Positions 12,401 to 23,743 of a stretch of DNA of 64,000 nt are shown piece by piece (position 1 is the first letter of the stretch; the number at the start of each line of letters is the position of its first letter). A program made the position numbers and the translations under genes. The notes beneath the pieces were generated by a model, which did not search any database, was not told where the DNA came from, and saw only the letters and a program-made list of their open reading frames with translations. This DNA is from Anarhynchus alexandrinus (Eukaryota > Chordata > Aves > Charadriiformes > Charadriidae), in NCBI GenBank assembly GCA_008711295.1, contig VUYV01000016.1:128663-192662 (forward strand), given 5' to 3'.

Positions 12401-14280
12401 TTTTATTCTCCCCTCCCCCCAAGTCCTCAAGTGTTATTTTAATGTGCCTGCAACATATGCAGATGTTGGACAAGCCCTGTCCCCTGTTACCGCAGGGCTA
12501 TTCCAGCGAATCCATCGACGGGGATACTGGAGTTACGCAGAAGCGGCAGAGCCTGTCTAAAGCCCATCCACCTCAAAGAGAAAACCCAGGGGGGGCATTT
12601 TTAATAGATCATGGATCAGAGAGACCAGTCCAGGTACAGGGCAACAGAAAGCAGTAAATCTCTAACAACCAAACATCTTTCCAGAACCCTTTTAACTTTC
12701 CCCCCCCCCTTGTAATACAGACATCCTTACAGCCTGTTTGAATACCAAATCCTCAATAAATCCTCACTTGGTTCTTGAGCACCTCGTGGCAGTCAGTTCC
12801 ACCGGTTAAACCATTTCTTAAGGCAAATATCGAAGCGCACACGGCTGCACACAGGGTATCCCCCCCAGTCATGCCGGGTCCCTGCAGCACACGCTGTGCC
12901 CAGGCGCTGCCCTGGGCTCTCACTCCCCACGGTTTCCCCCACAATTCGTTCCTGCCGTGGTAGGAACCCACAGATTTCCCCCTTCCAGCTGCCGGCACAC
13001 ACACGCATCACTGTTAAAACACATATAAATAACACCCCGTGTCTGGTGCAGAAGCGGGGTTGCAACACAGCACCTATCACATGAGCATATCATCCAGGAG
13101 CATCACTGCCCTGCCCGTCCGAGGGGAAAACGGGGGGGAGGCTTTGACATGCCAGGACCATCACCAGGCAGTTGCAAAGGAACCCCAGCACTGGGGTGGG
13201 TGCCAAGTCACCCCGACAGAGCAGGAGCAAACGTGCCTTTCATCACACGCCCTCACTTGTCTGTGTTTGTTTTTCAGCACATCTCTAACGGCAAACAATA
13301 TTTTTGGTAGGAAACGGGATGGCCGGTGCATGTTTTGGATTAATGGACTTGTTCAGGCAAAAGAAGAGATTGATCTAAAAAAAAGAGTCTGTCCAAATAT
13401 CAAATATTAACTGGCAGTATAAATCTCCGTAAGTGAAATAACGGCACCTTATCACCTTCTCCTCTCCCCCCGCTCTGGTTTTGTTGTCATCCACTTCTAA
13501 CATATTTTATCTTTTTTTTCCCCCCATGTATTTTTCCAGTACTAAAAATCTCTGCTTTTTTAAGTCCTACCTAGAAAATTTTCAGTTACATCATTTGCAC
13601 AAATATGTTGTTGTTAACATTGAAAAACCTCTTTGCTTGCAGTTGTATATTTTATTTGGCTAAAAATGTGCTCATGTCTAATACATCACATGTCCTCTGG
13701 TGATACTATTTAAGCTAGAAATTCCAAAACTCACAAATACCGAATAGCCAAATGTTCCAGAGCTGTACTCGTCTACTAAACATGTAATATATCTCCTCCT
13801 TCTCCAAACAGAAATAGATTTCTCTCTGATTTGTTTGATAAATTTGACCCAAGATTTCCATTTGGAGTTATTGGAGTTCCTACTGTTTTTCTGCGTGTTG
13901 GTGGGCCAAGCCCTAATCACCCAAATCTCCCCGGGAGGCCATAAATTACGGCAATGAGATGGGGCTTTGTATTCCTCCGGCCGCAGGAGAAGGCGAGCTC
14001 GCAGCGGCGTATTTTGACAGGCATGAATTTAATTCATTGTTTTATGACGGATGGGAAAAGCGGCCACGCTCATCGCGGAGATTTACGATCCTTTGGGTCT
14101 GGAGGGTTCCATCATTCGCCAGTCGTGTGAAAACAGATGGACGGACAGACACCCCAGCATATACAGGCTGACCTGGATATTCTCACCGCTGCTTGCAAAT
14201 GGGATCCATATGCCCGGAGAGATCTTCATTAGCACAGCCTTCCAGATTGCGGAAAGCACAGCTCCCTTCTTGCTTGCCAG
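12401..14280. other. Intergenic DNA with one weak splice-bounded segment
   Basis: At 13278-13306 a 29-nt segment follows a strong acceptor (TGTGTTTGTTTTTCAG) and precedes a modest donor (TTG/GTAGGA). No exon partner is evident. Around 13900-14050 the sequence is unique and CpG-containing. No gene is recognised. Confidence 0.45.
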
Positions 14281-14335
14281 AGCGGGGAGCCGAAGAGGCA
14301 CACTGCTGACGCCTGGGCTCATGGTGGGCTTCCAG
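14281..14335 (+). other. Candidate exon, 55 nt, unknown gene
   Basis: The segment follows a pyrimidine-rich acceptor (CTCCCTTCTTGCTTGCCAG ending at 14280) and ends at a near-consensus donor (TTCCAG/GTGAGAAG). Two of its three plus-strand frames are open; one reads AGSRRGTLLTPGLMVGFQ. The splice sites are good by eye, but no neighbouring exon is visible and the peptide is not recognised. It could be an exon of a non-coding RNA, a cryptic exon, or chance. Confidence 0.25.
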
Positions 14336-17084
14336 GTGAGAAGACAAAGCCCTGGATGCAGCCCCTGCAACCAGCAGCAGCTGAGAAACCGCCACCCTCC
14401 CCTTGTCCATCACCTCAAACTTCAGCAGTTTTGCCTTTATCCAAAGGAGTTGAGCTTTAGCAGTTTGGTGCTGATCTCCACAGACATATGAAACATCCAA
14501 GCGTATGCAGATAAATGTGTCATCTCCTCTGCTTTACATGTGTTAATGGATGTTGAGCAGTGTCTTTTTCCAAGCGTAGCTCAAGTGTAAAACACTCCTC
14601 ATGCCTTTGCCTGACAAATGAAATAAGGGTGACTGAAACATGCATGCACTTGAAACCTTCCAGATTGGATGCTTGTTGGTAGAAGAGGGGGAATACTCTT
14701 TGTTTTTACTACCAATAACTTAACATTTAAATTTTTTAACCAGTTAAAGACCGCAAGGTACACAAAACGCATGTCTAAGCTCACCTAGTGAATCCCTTTG
14801 AACACAGCACATGAGAAACTCTAAGGCTAAAATATGACTCTGATTTTTCATATGATGAATCAATTTATGTAGGAAGACATGTATGGCAATGTCTGTAAAT
14901 AACAGACTGTGAGCAAATCACCCCCATGTTGAAGGGCCAGGTAGATGCATGCAATACTGGACCTTCTGGCATACTGCTTTGACTTAAGCCTGCTCCTACA
15001 GAAGCCAGCTTCACCCCAAAGCATCAGTTCAGATCACATCAATATCCAGCAAATAATTGAATTTTTTAAAAAAACACACAAAACAGAGCCCTCCACCTGT
15101 GCTATAATGGAGAACACGGGGCTGGAGTAGCCACATCCCAGAAGCAAAAGGATTCAGGTCTAATGACCTGGGGTGATTAAAGGATCATCAGCCCATCTTG
15201 CTCCCCTAGGCAGGTAACCCTGCCTGCAAGGAGGATTTGGCAGCAGGGCATCTTTTGGCAGTCCAGCGCTCAGTAGGACATGGGGTGGGGGTGGGGGGGG
15301 GTGGGTCCATCACAGCTGTGAGCAGAGGTGGAAACAGGGAGCTTGTACCTCGGCTGCCCCAGCCCACAGCCCAGCCTTCCAGGGTGTTGATTCACATCTG
15401 TCAGTAAATTAAACTTTAACTGCTTCGGTTTACAGCCTGGAGTTTTAAAATAAACTGAAATCAGAGCCAGTTTACTTTAATGCACCAGCTATAAGCTACG
15501 ACAGCTCAGAAACTGCTTCACATCATGCCCAGTGGCTGCAGCAGCCCCGAGGAGATGCACAGGACATGCTCCTGAAAGAATCCCAGCAGCTTTAGGGGAG
15601 GCTTCACCCCGAGGACCAGACTTTGTTTATTAACAATTATTAATTTATTTATTTGCCTGACCCATCGGGCAGCTGACCGGCACACAGAGGGCCTGGGCAA
15701 AAATTCATGTTCCACTGAGCAAACGGCACAACCAAAGCCCTGGGAACAGACCATCCTCTCTGCAGTTTAGGGGGAAAGCTGCTTTTCAGTGACTTCGTTT
15801 TCTTTTCAATCTTGCCCCTTCCTACTCTTGAAGATTTTAAGCTGTGCAAAGCCAGATGGTAAGGCTACCATAGGAAAAAATATCAACAACAGTCCCTCTT
15901 CTTCCTTAGCATATAACAACATATCTCACACCGGAAAAAAAAAGTCTCAGCTGCCTTAATCATTCTTAGACACAAGCATACACAGAGCTACACCTGGGAA
16001 GTACTGATTACAGCGAAGGGAGAGAGATGCCCAGGCTCCTAATACCAGCACATAATAAATACCTCATGTTGGACAGCTTGAACTCCCTCTCTTACCGGAG
16101 ATGTACCAGTCCCAATACAAAATAATTAAAAATGACACCAGTCGTGATGAAGGCTACATGGGACAAGCCTTCCTCGAGGAGAAATTCACTGTCCTGTTTG
16201 AGCACAATGTCTCCATGCATTCGTATCGCCCGCAGTGCTGGTTCAGACAAGCAGGTAGAGCAGCACAGTTGCGTTACTCCCCCAGCCACAGCGGCCCATT
16301 CATCATCCCCCAAAGGATTCAGCTCAACTTCAAATAGAAGAAGCTCAACTTCTCCAAGCTCCCCACTTTTTGCATTTCTATTAACCAAAATTACTAGAAA
16401 ATTACTTTGAAGTGAACAGAGAAAAAAATCTCAAATAACATGACTCCAGGACCTGGGGCTTCAGAAGAATAGTATTACAATGCTCATGAGAAATACTACA
16501 TCAGCAAACAGGCAGGCTGACCTGCAGGCAGGTGCTTTGGAAAATATTGCCCTGAGCAATTCTGAATTCAGTCAGATGTGAAATGTCTTTAAAAAACCTG
16601 AAACCAGTTGCCATTGAAAGCGGGCACTTGGCAGAACAAAGGTACACTCACAGCAATTAGCATCACTTAATATAACAGGGTATAAGAGGAGCTAATGGCT
16701 ATGCTGGAAGTCCTAAAACTCTGATTTACCAGCCTGGCATTATACTGTTTGATGCAAACCCCATTCAGACAAACGCAGCCTCCCATACGTTTCCAGAGTC
16801 TTTTGGCAATCAGATACCGTTTTCATTTATCTGTGAGACTGAAAAATCCATACTCTGCTGCGTAAATCCACAGTATTTATACACTGAATAAAACAGCTTA
16901 AACCAGCCACAGCCAGGAAATTCCCAGTTCTGGAAGAAATTCCTCCTCTGCCAGCCTTGCTCATGCCTTGGTGAGGCAGAGACCCCGCGCTCCAGAAAGA
17001 GGGTAACTGCCTTAAGTAGTAAAGGTGCCATTTCCAGATGTCATAAACATAAAAAAGTTATTTAAAAAAATTATAAAAATAACA
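14336..17084. other. Intergenic DNA, no gene recognised
   Basis: Holds the G-run cluster at 15282-15305. Otherwise unique, AT-rich to average composition. Open frames are short and lack family features. Confidence 0.55.
15282..15305 (+). other. G-quadruplex-forming G-run cluster
   Basis: Four G-runs of 4, 5, 9 and 3 bases are separated by single T residues. This fits the G3+N1-7 pattern with 1-nt loops, the arrangement known to give very stable parallel quadruplexes. Confidence 0.65.
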
Positions 17085-17260
17085 AACACTTATTAAGGAT
17101 GGGGAGTGATTAAGCTCCAATTGGAGGGGTTTATCCGGACAGCCCAGAAAGGACATTATAGATCATACGTGAAGGTAAACATTAATAGCGTGTGGTATTT
17201 ATTTCACACGGCTGAGCTCTTTACGGCTTGTCAATTAGGTATGTAACACTGTGCAAATAC
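17085..17260. promoter_or_regulatory. Possible enhancer-like segment
   Basis: Contains GTGATTAAGC, CTCCAATTGGAGG (a 13-bp near-palindrome), TTTATCCGG, CATTAATAGCG and GTCAATTAGG, a dense set of homeodomain-type cores. There is no coding or repeat signal. Conservation is untested. Confidence 0.25.
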
Positions 17261-19346
17261 AAACTTAGTATGTGCAGGGAAATATCTTTGGGAAAAAGAG
17301 ATACAAATAAACCATATAGCTGTTTGTTAAAATTAAATTGTATTCTACTTGCAGTGCTGCTTTTCTCAGTAACTGCAAAAAATTGCAGTTTTGCTAAAAA
17401 TGGCCCTTGTAAAAGAGCATTTTGTTCACCTGGAAATGAGTACCCAACTCACCAAAACAAAACTTCCTGCTGCTTTTAAAAGCCTTGATTAGCTCCATTG
17501 TGAAATGAAAAATATCACGCGCCGTCGTATTTCTATTATTGCAATACTTCGGATAAAATATATCCAGCTATCATTTAAAATAAGAGCTACTCTCAGCTGA
17601 ATACTGGCAGGCAGCGCGTGCCATAAATCCTCCCACGGCACATTCCCAACTGCCCCGCAGCCCCACCAGCTGTGTCGGGAGAAAAAACAGGGAATTTGGT
17701 ACGGTAGTATTCCAGCATAAGTTACTAATATCAGACCTTGAAGAAGCTATCCTGCACAAACACATTTCGATCTGTTAAACTGTGGCTGACCAGGGACCAC
17801 CACCAAAAAAAACCAACCCCAAAACATTTTACTGACACTTGCAAAATCTGCCCCCGCTAAAAGGTAGAAAAACGCTCAGCTTTTCTCCTCACTTGCAGTT
17901 TTCCAGGCTTCTTTTCAGTTAATTCTATTTCTATTTCCCCAAAATGTTGACAGTTCTTCAAAAATAGAAAGCCTGTTTAATATTTCATGAGAGATACATT
18001 TTCCAAACAACCATGCTGAGAAGGTAAATAAATGCAAGGTTTCTGAGAAGGAGCCTATAGGAAACCATGCTTTATTTTTCTATGATAAATCATTTACTTC
18101 GCAAACGATCTATATTTTATGAATTATGAACATCAGATGAATAGCTGTCTAGCCTGTCTAGCGTTCGCCCGCGCCGTTGCTTTTTTCTCTCATAGGAGAG
18201 CTCTTTGTTGCATTCGTTTCATTATTATTAACTATGAGCTGTCACTGGAAAAACAACGAGGTGGCCATCCAGCAGCAGAGAAGCGGCACGTCCAGGAGAG
18301 CGTCTGCAAGGACAGCCGAGCTCCTGAAAGCAAATGGACCGTATTTTTAATCAGGGAAAAAAAATAAATAAAATAATCAAAGCTACGTCAGTTTTATACC
18401 GCCAAAGTGTCTGGGTCCAGGCAGGTTTCTACGAAACCTTACGGTCCGACATCCCTCCTGGATGGGAGACTCCTGCAGGGTGAAGAACACTCGCTCAAAC
18501 CTTTAGCTCCGGTTCTCCGCTCCACGTGAAGGCAGGTTGGCGCTGCTGCACGCCCGCCCCTGCCCTGATGCAGCTGCGATGCAAAATATACTTCGGGTCA
18601 CCCAGCCCAGAAGAAGGAAGCCTAAAATCAAGTCCCTTAAAATAATTAATATTTCCTTATTTTATTCTAATTTTTTTTCAAGTTCCTAGGCATCCCTGAG
18701 CTTTTGTTGGTTCCTCTCCCCCTATCTATAAGCAAAGCATTTGAAGACTCAAGGAGCTGCACTCGCAGTGGTGAAGCTGGGACAAGGGTTTGGGGCAGCA
18801 ACCTGTCGTTGGGTGCAGAAAACCCCAACCTGGGGAAGGACAGGGCTCAGGGGCTGCCAGACTTGTGCTTCACCAAGGTTTTAAACTTCTGGCTTTCAGG
18901 CTAGAAGTAACTAAAATTAAAGGCGTTTATGTTTTGAAGTCTTACACATTGTGCTTTGGTGTTTCTTCAGCCTGTTTGTCAATATTCACCATTTGCTGGA
19001 TTGCCGAGGTAACTCCCCTTCGCTTTCTGAAATATAACATTCCCACTAAAAAAAAAGTATACTGTCTCAAAAATACTATCAAATGCTTAAAAATAGCATC
19101 AAACCCTTTAAAGCCATGAAGACACTTTTCTATATGCTGGTTGGTTTTTTTTTTTCCTGCTCCTTGCAGATATTTATAACTCAGCCACATGTGGTTATAA
19201 AGATTTATTACGAGTCTGAGGAATAAGTCCTGTTAACTTGTACAGTAAACGTCCAAACTTTTGACTTTGCAAGCATGGTAATAGCGTGCAACTACCATCC
19301 GCCGAGAGAGCGAGCCACAATTAGTGCTCTGTGTTTGTTTTTCCAG
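17261..19346. other. Intergenic DNA, no gene recognised
   Basis: Unique AT-rich sequence with short A and T tracts. No supported exon, RNA gene or mobile element was seen. Confidence 0.55.
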
Positions 19347-19374
19347 GGCATTGGAGTTATACTCAATACACCCA
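19347..19374 (+). other. Candidate 28-nt micro-exon
   Basis: Preceded by a strong acceptor (CTCTGTGTTTGTTTTTCCAG) and followed by a consensus GTAAGTAC donor. The first frame is open (GIGVILNTP). The length is not a multiple of three. No partner exons are identified, so it may be a decoy pair of splice sites. Confidence 0.18.
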
Positions 19375-22300
19375 GTAAGTACATTACATATTGTACGTGG
19401 AGTGGACTGGAAAGTGTGGGTCAGAGCCCATTTTCAGGAAACAAGACAGTTTTCAGGGAATTAAAGTGTCTCACAAAAGGGAGTAGATACTCCAGTGGAA
19501 GTGATATGCTGATATGTAATGGTTTGAAGAAAGAAAAAAAAAAATATAAGATGATGCGGTGGGTTTCAAGACACCAGAATGAAAACATAACTGGGATTTA
19601 TTTTCATTCTCTTCCTTGGAAGGTTCCAAAGCACTTTTTTCACACTATTTCAGAACGTAAACAACACCCAAGATGGTGATACATCCAACAAAGTGCAAAT
19701 TCCAACCCGGAGATGGCAGGGCTGCCCCGGGGCTGGAGCGGAAAGGCAGGGCAGCAGCACCTTGCCCAGCTCCACCAGTAAACCCGGCCTCCCCATCCCC
19801 ATCCCCATGTGGCAGCAAGCCCTGCCCCGCAAGGGAACCCCGGTATCTACAAAGATGCCTTCTTCATATGGTGAGGATCCAGGGGGAAACGAGGCTGACG
19901 GGTTATGTGGCTCTAAAAACATAAGGGAACTTCACAGGAAGTCGTTTCCTAACAAAAATTGGGGGAGGCTCCACGTGCTTCGAAATCCACATCATTATAT
20001 TGCCCAATGGCTAATTGCATACGGTTCCATTTAACCTCTCAACGTTAAATCACAGCCGGAACTATATAGTCTAAGAGAACTACCTGGAAAGAAAATAAAT
20101 GACATCTGCAATCCCCTGAACTTGGAGCCCATCTCAGTTTACAATATTAGTTTTTTTTAAAGGATATTTAAAACAACATGCAGCAGTTAAAACCCATTTA
20201 GTTCGCTATTTACCTTCCAATCTTCCTCTTTGCTTTTCCCCTAAGCCATAGGTCTCATAAATGCAAAAAAACCCGACTGACATATGGTGGTTTTTAATGC
20301 TATGGAAGGTGTGTGACTTAAAATCTCAAAAATTTTGAAAGTGGACCCCGTTCTGCTAAGCACAGCTAGACCTTGCAGCCCAGGCCAAGACATGAATTAG
20401 AGTTTATAGTGCTGCAGAGAGAATACCAAAGAATTAAAAGAAAAACATTTCAACTTGAGTAGGAAAATTTTCTGTATTCTCTTTTACAGCCAACCATAAC
20501 TTTCACGAGATGAGTTATGCTTTCTGTTATTGGCATGTTATTCAAGTTAAATAAAAACTGTTTTCCAGGAGAGGTACCGGTGAATCTTGCTTCCCAAATC
20601 ACTCATCATTCTCTCAACCGCACTTTCTGCCCAGATCATGGTTTTCATTCAGTTCTAAATAAAAAAAAAAAAATCTCACCCCCTCCCTCCCAGAGGCTTA
20701 AGCATCTGCACTGGGACAATAAAGTGGGGAGGGCTTATTTTTACTGGTGTCTTGCTGAGGTCTTCCAGTCTATTGGTATTAAGATTTGTCCATGTTTCGA
20801 GAAAGGAATCACAGGTAGAGCGATGCAATCCTATATCTGCTGTTAGCTTTGAGCTTGCTCACTCAGGGTCACCGGGCAGGGCCATGGTGTGATAAAAAGG
20901 CTGCAAGAATCACATCAACATACTGGTCCCCAGCCATTAAATGGGGACAGGAGGATACCACCCTGTTACCCCACTTGTAAATCTGCTCCTTCTGGCAGGA
21001 ATCTAGTTGAGTCACACACAGCTCAATGCTGCAACATCTACTGTCAGAAAAAAAAACCAAAACAACCTGACAACACTGCAACACTCACACGGCCTCATTT
21101 CACCCATGCTCTGCTGTTTGCTGGCGAAACCTAGCCAGGAGGAAGCACCAGGCAGAAGACACCAAGAAACTGGGCTTGGAGAGCTCCAGATGGGATGCAG
21201 TCAAGCCTCAGCTTTAATAAGGGTAAAGGTAAAGCAGCAATGAAGCTCCCACCTCAAAAGCTATGCCCAGGAAGACCTGCTGGCACAGCCACACACCAGA
21301 GGGTGAAATCCTGTCTCCGTAGAATCCCACAGAAAACACAAGGCAAAGTTTAGCAGAGCTGTTTTCCCACCTTCTTACTTTGAAGCCCATGAATTGATAT
21401 ATCTAAATTTGAGACCCTGACCGAAGATGGGATCACACCTGTTTCAAGGCAAGGTATATATAAAAAAAAAATCAAGGCAAAATTTTAATTCTTATTTGAT
21501 CCCTGTCACCCTTGTGCATCCTCACAATAATATTCACTACAACATGGAAGCACATTGTATAAACAGACACCCGCCATGGTTCAAACCCTGATATATCTTG
21601 TTAAACTACAGTTCAATGCAATGCTCCCTTCCAGCTTGCTAAAGCACAATGCATATACAGTGTTGCCTGTGTAAGATGATGTTTGAATGCGTAACACAGT
21701 GCGATTTAAAGCTGAGACAGTGTGTGTCCACGGAAGTGCAGAGTGGTATTTCCTAACAGTCCTGTTGGTGAAACACTTCCTGCTGAAATGCTTTTTCACC
21801 AGAGTAGGCAGTTCCATCAAAATCAACATCTCTGTGGAGAAAAACCTGACTTCAACAATGTTTCCCTTTATTTTATGAGAAGATATTTTAAAATGAAATA
21901 TTTCACTTAGAAACATCACTTGAGTCCAAATGTTTCAGACTTGAATACTCTAAAACATCTTGTTTAGAAAACAGGGTGACTTTCCTATAGCATACATAAT
22001 TCTGAACTTCTTGTGCCATCAAACAAGTATGTCCTGACTTTCCATTCTGATCTAGGGTGAAAAACATCAAAATGCAAAAACCTCCACCAGATGGAGATGA
22101 CTCTGCGAGCTGTATGGTAAAATCCCAGCTTTTCTCGTTTCATTACACTGGTGCACATTTTGGGGTCCACATAGGGTCAGAGCGCTTGATGCTGGTGGCA
22201 CCTGTCCCGAGTTGTGCTGCTTCCCCTAAACCAGGACAGACCCAGCCCAGACACCAATGCCTCTTTGCTGTTTTGGTGCACTGTGCAGCTCTACTCCCAT

Positions 22301-22999
22301 CTGCAAATCTCACCTGCCGGCAAACTCCCATGGACACCAGGATTTGCAACAGAATCAGTGAGAATACACACGTGCTCCGAGGCTGGAGGTACTGGCTCAG
22401 ACGTACACCCACCATAACTCACACCGCTCCTGGACCACATCAGGCTGATGTGCTCAGCCTGAGGTACAGGAGAGCAGCAGCTCCTGCCCATATCCCATGG
22501 TGCGGAGCTGCAGAGGAAGAGCCCCTGGACCTGGTGTCTCTTATGCATAGTCCCTCATTTTCTTATTACCAACCAGTATTCGCCACAGGATACTGGGCGG
22601 AACCAGTCGTTCCTCTGAGCCAAAGGTATTTTTAATGCAGTACAAAGACGACAGTAGCAAAGACAAGAGAGAAAACCTTACCTGAGCTCCATAATGACTA
22701 CACCTCCAGCCACGATCCTCTTCTACCCCTTGCTCAGCACAAAGCCCCAGTTGTTCAAAAGTGTTGCTTGGCTGGTCCTGGAATGGGACAGATAAGCAAA
22801 AGAGTGAGAAACACAGAAGAAACTGGAATGGAACGGTCAGTTAGAGGAATAAACTCATCTGTTTTGGGTATGACTATTCCAGTGGTTTCGATTCTTTTTC
22901 CAAAACCCAGTGCTGGGATGAGCAGTTAATACCAGATGTTCAGCTGCTCCAGACACTTGAATGAGTTTTGGACATAAGGAAAAATAGTCTATTGGAGGA
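19375..22999. other. Intergenic DNA, no gene recognised
   Basis: Includes a short CCCCAT repeat near 19792-19808, an A-run at 20660-20672, and GGGTGAAATCCTG at 21301-21313, which resembles one arm of the palindromic repeat at 23673. A 192-codon frame at 22057-22635 has no recognisable feature. No gene is called. Confidence 0.5.
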
Positions 23000-23105
23000 G
23001 CACGGGTTTGCGGTTAAAGCACTAGGCTAGCATGCAGCTCTTGTTTCACAGCCCAGCTCTGACACAGATTTCCTGCAGGCGCTCGCACCGTGTGCCTCAG
23101 GTCCC
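23000..23105 (+). repeat. tRNA-derived SINE relic (MIR/CORE-type)
   Basis: GCGGTTAAAGCACTAGGCT sits where a MIR-type head has its GGTTAGAGCACTGG A-box region. It is followed by GTTTCACAGCCCAGCTCTG, corresponding to the degenerate B-box and CCCAGCTCTG stretch, and by TGTGCCTCAG, a MIR landmark further 3'. Order and spacing fit an old SINE. The match is visual and the boundaries are approximate. Confidence 0.45.
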
Positions 23106-23344
23106 AGCCTGCTCCTCTGAGCGTTCAAACCCAGGTAAAAACCAAAGGGCACATCGCTGAGGCAGGGACCAGCTTTGCAAATTGTACCACTTATCTGCTC
23201 CATCCTGGACAATGGAGAAACATGTGGGGTTTTTTTTCCTATTTAGATATGAGGTTCTAAAGGTAAATATGAGTATTGTCTCTTGGGTTGAACAGAAATC
23301 TACCTGGATGATAGAGCAGAAACTAGATCAAGATCATAATTCCC

Positions 23345-23345
23345 N
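23345..23345. other. Ambiguous base (N)
   Basis: Single unresolved base in otherwise unique sequence. Further isolated N bases are at 59535, 60547 (next to A-rich DNA) and 61305 (end of a C-run). Confidence 0.95.
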
Positions 23346-23602
23346 TCATCTAGAAACCCTCCAGCCCTCAGCCTGTGTAACTACAGCCCTGTTTATGCTG
23401 CTCGAGCAGAAGCTGAGCTACTCTCGCTGTGGCACCCATGAGGCTCAGTGATGGAGAGCCGACTCGGAGCACGTGAGGCTAACCAGCCGAAGAGGCCAGG
23501 AGCAACTGCACGCATGCATTTCTGTACCTCATTTGTGCCCTGACAGGCCTCAAAAATAAAGATTAAGATTCAATACACCAATGCCAGCTAGTAAGCTTTA
23601 TA

Positions 23603-23632
23603 GATACATATACACACACACACATATATGAG
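23603..23632. repeat. AC/AT microsatellite
   Basis: ATACATATAC followed by five to six CA units and ATATATG. Simple dinucleotide repeat. Confidence 0.75.
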
Positions 23633-23672
23633 TTCCTACTTGCAAAATCCAAAGAATATAGAATGCTGTTTT

Positions 23673-23743
23673 GGGTGAAATCCCAGCTTTACTGAGATCA
23701 ATGGCAAGTTAGCCCCTGACGTCACCGGGCCACAGTCTCACCC
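23673..23743. repeat. Palindromic repeat of about 71 bp (GGGTGAAATCC family)
   Basis: The left end GGGTGAAATCCCAGC and the right end GCCACAGTCTCACCC are imperfect inverted copies. GGGTGA pairs with TCACCC exactly, and TGAGATCA pairs with TGACGTCA nearer the centre. The core contains ATCAATGGCAA. A single arm of the same kind occurs at 21301. I infer a diverged copy of an old inverted-repeat element; the family name is unknown. Confidence 0.5.

Noticed and set aside
20930..20985. MIR tail-like AAATGGGGACAGGAGGATACC
   Set aside because: The upstream MIR landmarks are absent and the match is short.
22057..22635. 192-codon plus-strand open frame
   Set aside because: No motif, no splice or promoter context, composition like the neighbouring DNA.
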